DNA of 64,000 bases from Longimicrobiales bacterium. GTDB taxonomy: Bacteria; Gemmatimonadota; Gemmatimonadetes; Longimicrobiales; Gaopeijiaceae. The translations under genes and the position numbers were made by a program. This document shows, in pieces, positions 52,511-60,819 of the stretch. The notes beneath the pieces are model-generated. The model was given only the letters and a program-made list of their open reading frames with translations. It was not told where the DNA came from and ran no database searches. The stretch is from the NCBI GenBank assembly GCA_028823235.1, contig JAPKBW010000007.1:62001-126000 (forward strand). The letters are read 5' to 3'. Each line of letters starts with the position of its first letter. Position 1 is the first letter of the stretch.

Positions 52511-52891
52511 ATGATGGCGTTGCAGAAGAAGCAGCTTGAACACTTGGAGAAGCGTTTGCTCGATGAGCGGGCGCGTGCGTTGAAGGCCCTCGGTCTGTTT
52601 GCCAAGACCGGCGATCGCGACTCAAGCGACTCCGATTTCTCTTCGTATACCGATCACATGGCAGATCAGGGTACGGAGGCGCAGGAGCGAGAGAAGGCCG
52701 CGGCTTTCGCGACCAAAGAGGGACGGTATCTGCACCGCCTAGAGGGAGCGCTACGTCGACTGTACGCCGATCCGAAGACCTTCGGGACATGTCATACCTG
52801 CTCGTCCGACGTCGGCTTCGAACGCCTCGATGCTCTGCCTCACGCCCGGTATTGCATCGAATGCAAGCGGAAGGAAGAGTCGGCGCCCTGA
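52511..52891 (+). CDS. DksA/TraR-type zinc-finger protein
   Basis: The protein has 126 residues from the ATG at 52511 behind TGAGG; an ATG at 52463 would add 16 unlikely residues. A long helical hairpin (LQKKQLEHLEKRLLDERARALKAL, SSDSDFSSYTDHMADQGTEAQEREKAAAF) leads to a four-cysteine zinc finger, CHTC and CIEC. In DksA the acidic coiled-coil tip reaches into the RNA-polymerase secondary channel; here DSSDSD and DHMADQ could fill that place. A role in transcription control with ppGpp is likely but not certain. Confidence 0.9.
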   Translation: MMALQKKQLEHLEKRLLDERARALKALGLFAKTGDRDSSDSDFSSYTDHMADQGTEAQEREKAAAFATKEGRYLHRLEGALRRLYADPKTFGTCHTCSSDVGFERLDALPHARYCIECKRKEESAP

Positions 52892-52912
52892 CGCCTGGAG
52901 CTGCGCTGCGGT

Positions 52913-54058
52913 TCATATTTTCGACGTAATCGCCAGGATCCTCTCGCCGGCTACGTCCGCTTTCCAGTTCCGAACCCCGTCAATCTGAAGCAGTTCGTCA
53001 CGGTTTTTTGGCGCGGCACGCGCAATCGAAATGAGTACAGCGTTGGACAGCACCGTGCCCCGTGGCAGACCCACCTCTTCTGCTGCGGCATTTCGGCCCC
53101 CCTTGAGCTTGTCGACCAGTTCCTCCAGCTCCGGAGGCGGACGACCCGGTCCACGCCGAATTCCCTTGGGGTAGGGCATCAGTTCGTCGTCCGCCATGTC
53201 CTTTACGGCTCGAAGCCTGCCCAGGAGATTCTTTCCTTCATCCCGCGCTAGCCCCCGCGGGAAACCCTTGATTTCCATGAGATCCTCTACCCGCTTCGGA
53301 TCCAGGGCCACCGCCTCTACCAATGGAGGATCCCCGATGACCCGAAACGTTGCGCGGTCGCGTACGCGAGCGATCTCGTCTCGCCATACGAGGGCTTCAC
53401 GCAATGCGGTGGTCTGTCTCGGGGAAAGATCTCGGGCACCCTTCACGCGGGTCACCGGGTCGACGGGCTCTGGCGCTTCCGATCTCTCATCGGCAACGGT
53501 TTCCAGGGCGAGCCACTCTTCTTCTGCCCAGCTGGTGCGTCCCAGCGCTTCAAGTTCTTCCGCGAGCATGTCGGTGAGTTGCTCTAGGTGGCGTGTGTCC
53601 GAGGCGGCGTAGTCGAGCATTCCCTCGGTGAGGGGACGTTCCGCCCAGTCCGCTCGTTGATACTTCTTTGACAGCTTCACCCCGAAACGTGCGTCCAGCA
53701 GTGCGGCCAAGCCCAGTCCATCTAGGCCGATCAGGGCCGCCTGAATCTGCGTGTCGACCAGGCTTCGCATCCGGATGCCAAGATCTCGGCTCAATAGTCG
53801 CAAATCGAAGTCTGCGCCGTGCATGATGACTTGCACGTCGGGTCGCTCCAGTGGCTCACGAATGAGTTCGGCCGGATCAAATGCAAGTGGGTCGACGACC
53901 CAGGTCCGGCCCGCAACCGTAATCTGAAGAAGGCAGAGACGGTCCGAGTATCGGTGGAATCCAGCTGCCTCGCAGTCGAGGGCAAAGCGCGCGGCACCGG
54001 CAAGGTCGGACGCCAGTTCATCAGCCTGATCAAGCGATCGAACGTGAATGTGACTCAT
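52913..54058 (-). CDS. rnd: Ribonuclease D-like 3'-5' exoribonuclease
   Basis: The protein has 381 residues from the ATG at 54058; the longer frame upstream lacks family features. The DEDD exonuclease core is intact: ALDCEAAGF (Asp, Glu), MHGADFDLRLL (Asp) and YAASDTRHLEQL (Tyr and Asp of the DEDDy type). HRDC-type helices follow, with VEDLMEIKGFPRGLARDEG and a C-terminal second repeat. It trims tRNA and other small RNA 3' ends. A 177-base gap separates its start from that of pyk, in the opposite direction. Confidence 0.93.
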   Translation of the reverse strand: MSHIHVRSLDQADELASDLAGAARFALDCEAAGFHRYSDRLCLLQITVAGRTWVVDPLAFDPAELIREPLERPDVQVIMHGADFDLRLLSRDLGIRMRSLVDTQIQAALIGLDGLGLAALLDARFGVKLSKKYQRADWAERPLTEGMLDYAASDTRHLEQLTDMLAEELEALGRTSWAEEEWLALETVADERSEAPEPVDPVTRVKGARDLSPRQTTALREALVWRDEIARVRDRATFRVIGDPPLVEAVALDPKRVEDLMEIKGFPRGLARDEGKNLLGRLRAVKDMADDELMPYPKGIRRGPGRPPPELEELVDKLKGGRNAAAEEVGLPRGTVLSNAVLISIARAAPKNRDELLQIDGVRNWKADVAGERILAITSKI

Positions 54059-54235
54059 CAACGGGGCCTCGGCACCCACGTCTGTTATGGACGGCAGTGC
54101 TCGGATGGGAAGCGTGTATGCGCGAAACAAGGAAATCGGAACTGGCCCGGTATGCCAGCCCCGAGGTGTTGCCCGCTCTGTAGCGGCAGGCGAGAATTGG
54201 GGTTCCTTCCGACGATCTCTTTTCCCAACTAGCGC
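54059..54235. promoter_or_regulatory. Divergent region between rnd and pyk
   Basis: Both genes are transcribed outward from this 177-base gap, so it should hold two promoters. I could not assign boxes. Short reading frames in it have no coding character. Confidence 0.35.
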
Positions 54236-55654
54236 ATGCTTCGAACCAAGGTCGTCTGCACGCTGGGCCCCGCAACTTCGGAGCCGGACACCGTCCTCAA
54301 GATGGTGCGCGGTGGCATGAATCTGGCTCGGGTGAACATGTCCCATGGTAGCAGGGACGATCATCGGGCTTCCATTGCAGCGGTCCGCGCCGCTGCCGAT
54401 ACGGTGGGCCAGCCGGTGGCAGTGCTCGTGGATCTGTCCGGACCTAAGATCCGGGTCGGAGATTTGCCGGAGCCGATGGAGCTCGTGGTCGGAAGCAACG
54501 TTGTCATGGCCCCCAGCAGTGAGGCGGAGGGGACGGAAATTCCGATCACCTACGCGCCGCTCGCCGAGGAAATCACGGCCAACGACGTCGTCCTTCTGGA
54601 CGACGGGCTACTGGAGCTGCGATGCACCGGGACGGACGGGAGCCGAACGCTCCTCGCGGTGGTGCGGGGGGGAATGCTGAAGAGTCGAAAAGGGATCAAC
54701 CTTCCGACCGTGAATGTGAAGGCGCCGTCTCTTACGGAGAAGGATCTCTCCGATCTTGACTTCGCGCTCGAGGAGGGCGTGGAATATATCGGTTTGTCGT
54801 TCGTCCGGTGTCCCGAGGACGTCGTCGACCTGAAGGAGCGTGTGATGGGCCGGGCGCTGGTGGTCGCGAAAATCGAGAAGGTGCAGGCGCTCAAGGCGAT
54901 CGAAGAAATTCTCGCAGTCACCGATGCCGTCATGGTAGCGCGCGGCGACTTGGGAGTTGAGCTGCCTTTCGAACGAGTCCCGCTCGCCCAGAAACGGATC
55001 ATTCAGCTCGCCAACTACTATGGCCGGCCTGTCATTACCGCGACTCAGATGCTGGAGTCGATGATCGAGAACGCTCGGCCCACGCGTGCGGAAGCTTCCG
55101 ACGTTGCGAATGCGATTCTCGACGGGTCTGACGCCGTCATGCTGTCAGGTGAGACTGCAGTGGGGAAGTATCCGCTGGAGGCGCTCGGCGCACTGGTGTC
55201 GATCGGCGAGGAAATCGAACGCAGTGGCTTCCTCGAACGCGGGCCCAGCTACCTCACGCGGCCGGGGCTGCGCACTAGGGGAGGCGCCTCTCCTAGGGAG
55301 CACGCGGTGGCCGCGGTGTCGGTCGACGCCGCTCGCCAGATCGGAGCGCCCGCCATTGTTGTAATCACCCGTTCTGGGTTCTCTGGTCGGCTGGTTTCGT
55401 CCTATCGACCAGCCGTGCCTGTTTTCGCGGTCACGACGGAGCCCGCAACCTATCGACAGCTCGCAGCCGTCTGGGGTGTCCGACCCGTTCTGGCTGATGC
55501 CACAGAGGTCTCTTACGCGGCTCTGTCAGAGTTCGGCAAGAAAGCCGTCGTCGATGCGGGCGTCGGAGAGAACGGAGCCTCGATTGCGATCACGGCCGGC
55601 TTTCCATTCCATGAATCGGGCTCGACGAACAACATGCGCCTCGACCGACTCTAG
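54236..55654 (+). CDS. pyk: Pyruvate kinase
   Basis: The protein has 472 residues, typical for the family. It has RTKVVCTLGPATSEP, NMSHGSRDDH, VLVDLSGPKIRVG, SLTEKDLSDLDFALEEGVEYIGLSFVR, VAKIEKVQAL, VMVARGDLGVELP (active-site segment) and ITATQMLESMIENARPTRAEASDVANAILDGSDAVMLSGETA. It forms pyruvate and ATP from phosphoenolpyruvate. The stop and the next start overlap by one base (TAGTG), placing it in one run with the MBL hydrolase and pgi. Confidence 0.96.
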   Translation: MLRTKVVCTLGPATSEPDTVLKMVRGGMNLARVNMSHGSRDDHRASIAAVRAAADTVGQPVAVLVDLSGPKIRVGDLPEPMELVVGSNVVMAPSSEAEGTEIPITYAPLAEEITANDVVLLDDGLLELRCTGTDGSRTLLAVVRGGMLKSRKGINLPTVNVKAPSLTEKDLSDLDFALEEGVEYIGLSFVRCPEDVVDLKERVMGRALVVAKIEKVQALKAIEEILAVTDAVMVARGDLGVELPFERVPLAQKRIIQLANYYGRPVITATQMLESMIENARPTRAEASDVANAILDGSDAVMLSGETAVGKYPLEALGALVSIGEEIERSGFLERGPSYLTRPGLRTRGGASPREHAVAAVSVDAARQIGAPAIVVITRSGFSGRLVSSYRPAVPVFAVTTEPATYRQLAAVWGVRPVLADATEVSYAALSEFGKKAVVDAGVGENGASIAITAGFPFHESGSTNNMRLDRL

Positions 55655-56430
55655 TGAAGCTCACGTTCCTTGGCACAGGCACCTCGTTCGGGGTTCCGGT
55701 AGTCGGTTGCGATTGTGCCGCCTGTACTTCGGCCGACCCTAGGGATCGTCGAACCCGCCACGGGGCGCTTCTGGATACGGGGCAAGGACGACTTCTGGTC
55801 GATACTCCCCCGGAGTTGCGACTCCAGCTACTCGATGCTGGAGTCGACTCGGTCGACGCGGTGTGGTTCACTCACAATCACGCCGACCACGTACATGGGA
55901 TCGATGATCTGCGTGTCTTCACCGTCCGGAATGGGGATATGCCAGCATACATTCCCAACGAGTACGTGGGGCCGATGCGTGAGCAGTTCCGATACATATT
56001 CGACGATGCTGTTCAGCCGCCACAGGATAGCTCGAAGCCGAGGCTGAAGGTGGAGCCGTACGACGCTGGAGAAACCGTCTCCATCGTGGGCAGGGACTTC
56101 ACCGCGGTCGATGTTCCGCACGGAGACGTGACGGTTTACGGGTTCCGAGTTGGTTCACTGGGGTATGTGACAGACGGTAAGATGCTCCCTTCTGCGACGG
56201 TCGCTGCGCTGAAGGGCGTGAGTGTCCTGGTTCTGAACGCGCTCTGGTTCGAAAAGACCCACGCGTCGCACTTCAATATCGAAGAAGCGATCGAGGCTGC
56301 CCGTGAGGTCGGGGCGCGAAGGACCTACCTCACGCATCTGACGCATCGGGTTACACATGCTGAACTCGAAGCGCGGCTGCCGACTGACGTCACTGCGGCC
56401 TACGACGGACTCACCGTGGAGATGGATTGA
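55654..56430 (+). CDS. PhnP-like MBL-fold metal-dependent hydrolase
   Basis: The protein has 258 residues from a GTG that overlaps the pyk stop. The metallo-beta-lactamase motif is THNHADHVHGIDDLR (HxHxDH), preceded by FLGTGTSFGVPVVGCDCAAC and followed by VPHGDVTVYGFRVGSLGYVTD and ASHFNIEEAIEAAREVG, THLTHR. The CDCxxC near the N-terminus is a common zinc site in the PhnP/phosphoribosyl cyclic phosphodiesterase group. The substrate is unknown; it could be a cyclic phosphate. It is coupled to pgi by TGATG. Confidence 0.9.
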   Translation: MKLTFLGTGTSFGVPVVGCDCAACTSADPRDRRTRHGALLDTGQGRLLVDTPPELRLQLLDAGVDSVDAVWFTHNHADHVHGIDDLRVFTVRNGDMPAYIPNEYVGPMREQFRYIFDDAVQPPQDSSKPRLKVEPYDAGETVSIVGRDFTAVDVPHGDVTVYGFRVGSLGYVTDGKMLPSATVAALKGVSVLVLNALWFEKTHASHFNIEEAIEAAREVGARRTYLTHLTHRVTHAELEARLPTDVTAAYDGLTVEMD

Positions 56431-57818
56431 TGGACGGTCTGCGTTTTGATTTTGGAAATCTGATGGAAGAGCGCGTCGAGAATGGCGTCGCGAGCGAGCG
56501 CCTCGAAACGGACTTAGTGGTTCGCTTTCGCGAAGCTCACGAGGTTGTCGAAGCCCGTCGTGCGACGGGGGATATGGATTTCCTGGACCTTCCCTACGCG
56601 ACGGAAACCGTCGATCAGGTAGTCGAGATCGCCGACGGCTATGCACAGTGGTTCGAAGATGTCGTAGTCCTCGGCATTGGCGGGAGCGGACTCGGAGCTG
56701 CGGCGCTCAAAGAAGCTCTGCTGGGACCGTTCTGGAACTCGCGGGATGACGAAGGCCGGGATCACTTCCCACGCCTTCATATCGTAGACAACCCAGACCC
56801 GTTCACCTACAGTGCCCTGCTGAGTCAGCTCGACCCTGCGCGCACCATGTTCAACGTGGTGAGCAAGTCCGGATCGACCGCAGAGACGATGGCACAGTAT
56901 CTCGTTGCCCGAGAGTGGGTCGAATCAGGTGTCGATCCAGACAAGGCGAGAGGGCACTTTCTCTTCACGACGGACCCCGAGCACGGCGCACTCCGTCAGA
57001 TCGGTGAGGCCGAGGAGATTCCGATGCTCCCCGTACCCTCGAACGTGGGGGGCCGGTTCTCTGTGCTGTCCCCCGTCGGTCTTCTCCCGGCTGCGGCGTG
57101 CGGCATCGATCCGCGAGCGCTTCTCCAAGGCGCTGCGGAGATGGAGCAACGTTGTGCGACCAGCGTCCTGTCGGAAAATCCTGCTGGTCTGCTCGCCGTG
57201 TTGCTGCATCAGGCTGATACCGAGCAAGGCCGTCCGATTCACGTGCTCATGCCGTACGCTGATCGCCTTGCTCCAGTCGCGCGCTGGTTTCAGCAGCTTT
57301 GGGCAGAAAGTCTCGGAAAAGCTGTGACAATGTCCGGCGAATCTCGGAACACGGGACCAACTCCGGTGGCCGCGCTCGGCGCCACAGATCAGCATTCGAT
57401 GCTCCAACTGCTTATGGAGGGCCCTCACGACAAAGTGGTCGTCTTCGTCTGCGTCGATGACGTCGGCGTTGATATGCCGATTCCTGAGCGCCATCCCGGC
57501 ATCAGTGCTCTCTCTTATCTAGGCGGCCATTCACTCGGCGAGCTTCTGAGTGTCGAGCACGCGGCGACCGCTGAAGCACTACGCCGAGCGGGACGACCGA
57601 ATGCAACGTTCACGGTGCCCAGGGTCGACGCCCAGAGCGTCGGTGAGCTCCTGATGCTTCTTCAGCTGGCAACGGTCTATGCGGGGGCCTTGTACGGGGT
57701 CGATCCAATGGATCAACCCGGCGTTGAGCTTGGAAAGCGGCTCACGTACGGATTGATGGGGGGGGCAGGTGCGGACCGACCTGAGCTTGAGGAATCCGAC
57801 TCCCGCTGGGTGCGGTAG
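56430..57818 (+). CDS. pgi: Glucose-6-phosphate isomerase
   Basis: The protein has 462 residues from the ATG at 56430 overlapping the previous stop. The SIS domains show VVVLGIGGSGLGAAALKEAL, NVVSKSGSTAETMAQYLVAR, VPSNVGGRFSVLSPVGLLPAA and GPTPVAALGATDQHSMLQLLMEGP. It interconverts glucose 6-phosphate and fructose 6-phosphate; length and motifs fit the short bacterial/archaeal-like PGI rather than the 550-residue type. It may be cotranscribed with pyk. Confidence 0.94.
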   Translation: MDGLRFDFGNLMEERVENGVASERLETDLVVRFREAHEVVEARRATGDMDFLDLPYATETVDQVVEIADGYAQWFEDVVVLGIGGSGLGAAALKEALLGPFWNSRDDEGRDHFPRLHIVDNPDPFTYSALLSQLDPARTMFNVVSKSGSTAETMAQYLVAREWVESGVDPDKARGHFLFTTDPEHGALRQIGEAEEIPMLPVPSNVGGRFSVLSPVGLLPAAACGIDPRALLQGAAEMEQRCATSVLSENPAGLLAVLLHQADTEQGRPIHVLMPYADRLAPVARWFQQLWAESLGKAVTMSGESRNTGPTPVAALGATDQHSMLQLLMEGPHDKVVVFVCVDDVGVDMPIPERHPGISALSYLGGHSLGELLSVEHAATAEALRRAGRPNATFTVPRVDAQSVGELLMLLQLATVYAGALYGVDPMDQPGVELGKRLTYGLMGGAGADRPELEESDSRWVR

Positions 57819-57898
57819 CGGGTGCCATGCGCTCTCCCGTCGGTTACTTTGAAGGTCCTGGCCTTGCCGGGTGAATCACGGACCGATCGGAGATCATC

Positions 57899-58315
57899 AT
57901 GAGAGACCACGACGACGTTCCTACCATTGTCATCGAACGCGGAAGCGGCGGTGGGGTCGGGTCGTTCTTGCTTGGCGCCATCGTCGGTGCTGGGATCGCA
58001 CTGCTCTTCGCCCCGAAGTCCGGGGAGGAGACTCAGCAAGAACTCAAGGAACAGGCACGTAAGCTGCGAGTGGTCGCTGAAGGGCGAGTCAAAGAAGCGC
58101 AACGTCAACTGGAAGAGCGCCTCGACGAAGCGAGAGATGGCGTTACCGCTCGGGTCGACGAAGTCCGTGACGCAGTCACGGCCGGCCGTGATGCCGCAGT
58201 CGATGCTCGAGTAGACCTTGAGGACAAGCTGGAACGCTCGAAGGCTGCGTACCGCGCGGGCCTAGGCGCTGCGCGAGAAACTGTGACGGCAGCGGCTGAA
58301 GAGTCCGACGACTGA
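57899..58315 (+). CDS. YtxH-domain protein
   Basis: The protein has 138 residues from the ATG at 57899 behind GGAG. An N-terminal Gly-rich transmembrane helix with FLLGAIVGAGIALLFAPKSGEETQQ is the YtxH hallmark. The rest is one long charged helix with many Glu, Arg and Ala residues (VKEAQRQLEERLDEARDGV, DLEDKLERSKAAYRAGLG), likely a coiled coil. YtxH proteins are linked to envelope or general stress. The remnant of a YihY-like gene lies directly downstream; these families are often neighbours. Confidence 0.88.
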   Translation: MRDHDDVPTIVIERGSGGGVGSFLLGAIVGAGIALLFAPKSGEETQQELKEQARKLRVVAEGRVKEAQRQLEERLDEARDGVTARVDEVRDAVTAGRDAAVDARVDLEDKLERSKAAYRAGLGAARETVTAAAEESDD

Positions 58316-58484
58316 TTCACTGAGCGCTGGCCCTATCAACGCGCGGTGAAGCTTCACCATTCTGGATGCTCCTCTACCGGCACATGCAGACTCGCACGGT
58401 TGGCATCGGCTCGGGTTGCGATTGCGGCGATGTTCGCAGCGGTCAGCCACGAACCCTCGAAACGGGTTCTCCGGGTGCACCACC

Positions 58485-58655
58485 GAGACGGCGAATTATT
58501 CTTCGATGCTCGGGAATCTGGCGCCCGGCGCTGTCCTTGTTTTCTGGATCTATTACCAATCAGTGGTGTTTATCCTGAGCAGTGAAGTCGCGCAGGTGTC
58601 AACGATGCTAAAAGCGAGTCGAGTAAGGGTTGTGATGTTCGAGGACGACGCATGA
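58485..58655 (+). pseudogene. C-terminal remnant of a YihY/BrkB-like membrane protein
   Basis: In this frame YSSMLGNLAPGAVLVFWIYY followed by QSVVFILSSEVAQV matches the last membrane helix of YihY/UPF0761 (BrkB) proteins, in which AAGSLvvlLlWvYYsaqI...GAE is conserved. The stop is at 58653. The bases before 58485 do not extend the family in any frame, so the N-terminal helices are gone. The 58316-58484 stretch holds nothing else I can name. It is a decayed gene next to the YtxH gene. Confidence 0.45.
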
Positions 58656-58665
58656 GGCTAGAGAA

Positions 58666-59127
58666 ATGAGCGGCCCGGAATCGCGAAAGATCGTCGCCCG
58701 AAATCGTAAGGCGCGTCACGAATACGAAATCCTCGAGACCTACGAAGCCGGCATGGAACTCAAGGGTCCGGAAGTGAAGTCGCTCCGCTCTGGCGGTGTC
58801 GCGTTTCAGGATGCCTTCGCACGTGTCGACAGTGGAGAGGTGTGGCTCCATAGCCTGCACATCAGCCCCTATGAGCAGGCCAACCGAAACAACGTCGATC
58901 CGGTGCGACCTCGACGACTCCTCCTTAACCGGCAAGAGATCAGACAGATGATCATCAAGACGGAGGAGAAGGGGCTCACCGTTGTGCCACTCGAGATCTA
59001 CTTCTCTCGAGGTTACGCGAAGATTTCTCTCGGGGTCGCTCGCGGAAAGAACCTGTACGACAAGCGCGAGACGCTGAAGCGGCGACAGCAGGATCGAGAG
59101 GCCCAGCGCGCGATTAGCGCTCAGTGA
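58666..59127 (+). CDS. smpB: SsrA-binding protein SmpB
   Basis: The protein has 153 residues. It shows the SmpB barrel and tail: ARNRKARHEYEILETYEAGMELKGPEVKSLR, FARVDSGEVWLHSLHISPYEQANR, PRRLLLNRQEIRQM, KGLTVVPLEIYFSRGYAKISLGVARGK and the basic C-terminal tail KRETLKRRQQDREAQR. It brings tmRNA to stalled ribosomes. The tmRNA gene itself was not seen in this window. The stop overlaps the GTG of the amidase (GTGA). Confidence 0.96.
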   Translation: MSGPESRKIVARNRKARHEYEILETYEAGMELKGPEVKSLRSGGVAFQDAFARVDSGEVWLHSLHISPYEQANRNNVDPVRPRRLLLNRQEIRQMIIKTEEKGLTVVPLEIYFSRGYAKISLGVARGKNLYDKRETLKRRQQDREAQRAISAQ

Positions 59128-60512
59128 GTGGCGCGATGCGTTGGGCTGTAGTCCTCGTTACGACTGCAGCGCTATCACAAGTGTCGGGACTCGCTGCGCA
59201 AGCTCGGCCCAGCCTCGTGGTGGAACGTGGTGACGGGTCCTCCGAGACTGTCACGGTTCAGCTCGATCGGGGTTATGCGGCGGTTCGACTTTCTCTCCTC
59301 GAGGAACTCGGATGGACGGTAGCCGAAGAGGAAGGCGAGATCGTTCTCTCGGCGGTCAACGAGATTGCTGTCTCCATGAGGGTCGGTTCGCCGTTCTTCC
59401 GGTGGGACGGTGTGGTTCTTCAGATGGCCAACGCCCCCTACCGGGCCGGCCCCCAAGCCTACGTGCCGTTGCAGTTTCTCACGGATTTCCTGCCGCGCCG
59501 CCTGCCGGGGCTCTATGACTATACGGGCGAGCGTTCGCTCCTCCGCGCTGGCGAACTCTCATTGCTGGGAGATCCGATCCCAGGGGTGATTCAAGTCACC
59601 CCTGACGTAGAGCGGGCTGTAATCGCGGCCGAAACGTCGTCGAACAATGCCGAAGTGGGAGTGGCTGCAACCACGGTCGCGGGTGCAGCGGTCGCCGAGT
59701 CGGAGGCCGAGGTCTCGATGCCGGAGGACAACCCTCCGGAGATGAACCGTCCCGAGGCTGTGCTAAATGCTGGCCCGTCTGCGTACGATGGTACACGGGT
59801 GGTGGTCATCGATGCTGGGCATGGCGGAGCAGACCCTGGCGCCCTTGGACTTGGTGACGTTAGGGAAAAGAACGTTGCGCTTGGCGTCGCATTACTTCTC
59901 GCGGAGCGTCTTCGAGCTGAGCCCGATCTTGAAGTGGTGATGATCCGGGACGACGATACCTTCGTCGATATCTGGGATCGCGGGCAGATCGCCACCGAAG
60001 CGAAGGGCGAACGCCCCGGAATTTTCGTGTCGGTCCACGCGAACTCGTTTCCCGCGCGGCGGGAAGCCCGTGGTTTTGAGACCTACTTTCTCTCCGATGC
60101 TCGCACGGAACACGAACGACGAGTCTCTGCTATTGAGAACGCGCCCCTGAGCATGAACCAGGGGAATGGGGACGAGGAACAGCTCGCAGATATCGATTTC
60201 ATCCTCCGTGATCTCAAGAACTATGATCACGCCCACTGGTCTGAGAGTCTCGCTACCCTCGTCCAGGAGGAACTGAACGACTTTCATCCCGGGCCCAATC
60301 GTGGTGTGAAGCAGGGTGTGCTCGCCGTTCTGACCAATGCGTTGATGCCGGCGATCCTCGTCGAGCTGGGGTACCTCTCGAACGCGGCCGAAGCTCGCCT
60401 GTTGGCTGAAGAGGACTTCCACTCGGATTCTGCTCGTGCGATCGGAGATGCCGTCCTCCGCTTCTTCGAACGTTACCCGCCCGGCACCGGGAGCGCGCCG
60501 GAGGCCCCATGA
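59124..60512 (+). CDS. Exported N-acetylmuramoyl-L-alanine amidase (Amidase_3)
   Basis: The protein has 462 residues from a GTG overlapping smpB; an ATG at 59136 is also possible and gives a tidier signal peptide. Residues 28-150 form a copper-amine-oxidase-N/AMIN-like domain (GYAAVRLSLLEELGWTV, AYVPLQFLTDFLPRRL), then a linker rich in Ala, Glu and Pro, then the amidase core: VVIDAGHGGADPGA with zinc His233, REKN with Glu248, SVHANSFPAR, and ILVELGYLSNAAEARLL with the catalytic Glu. It cuts between MurNAc and L-alanine of peptidoglycan, in the periplasm. Confidence 0.92.
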   Translation: MSGAMRWAVVLVTTAALSQVSGLAAQARPSLVVERGDGSSETVTVQLDRGYAAVRLSLLEELGWTVAEEEGEIVLSAVNEIAVSMRVGSPFFRWDGVVLQMANAPYRAGPQAYVPLQFLTDFLPRRLPGLYDYTGERSLLRAGELSLLGDPIPGVIQVTPDVERAVIAAETSSNNAEVGVAATTVAGAAVAESEAEVSMPEDNPPEMNRPEAVLNAGPSAYDGTRVVVIDAGHGGADPGALGLGDVREKNVALGVALLLAERLRAEPDLEVVMIRDDDTFVDIWDRGQIATEAKGERPGIFVSVHANSFPARREARGFETYFLSDARTEHERRVSAIENAPLSMNQGNGDEEQLADIDFILRDLKNYDHAHWSESLATLVQEELNDFHPGPNRGVKQGVLAVLTNALMPAILVELGYLSNAAEARLLAEEDFHSDSARAIGDAVLRFFERYPPGTGSAPEAP

Positions 60513-60819
60513 AGTTCGCCGGCGCCCTGGTCGCCGGCGGCGGAAGGTTGCCCGAGACCACTTCGGGGCAGAGTACCTCGCACGGGGCCTGTTCCTTGCT
60601 TATGTCGATGGATCTCCCGGTGAGCCATGGGTGCCGAAATCGCTCCTTGATGCGCTTGAGGTTTCGAAGGAGGAGGGTGATCGAGCCTGGTTGAGGAGAC
60701 GTCTGGAGGGACACCGCGCGAGTCCTTACGTTCTTGCCGCGCACGGCGGGACCTCCGCCGGCTTCGAAGAACTGGAAGAGGAGCTTGAGTTGCGGATCAA
60801 GGAGCTGACGAACGAGTGA
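60448..60819 (+). CDS. Small protein of unknown function before pyrD, start uncertain
   Basis: The frame reads well from about 60556 (RDHFGAEYLARGLFLAYVDG, PWVPKSLLDALEVSKEEGDRAWLRRRLEGHR) and ends with a Glu-rich helix (GFEELEEELELRIKELTNE). Its TGA overlaps the pyrD GTG (GTGA). The start is a problem: the only in-frame ATGs (60436, 60448) lie inside the amidase gene and give an Arg/Pro-rich leader. The natural ATGA-overlap start at 60509 is in another frame, joined to this frame only by a -1 shift near 60541. Either the gene is frameshifted or the sequence lacks a base. Confidence 0.55.
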   Translation: MPSSASSNVTRPAPGARRRPHEVRRRPGRRRRKVARDHFGAEYLARGLFLAYVDGSPGEPWVPKSLLDALEVSKEEGDRAWLRRRLEGHRASPYVLAAHGGTSAGFEELEEELELRIKELTNE

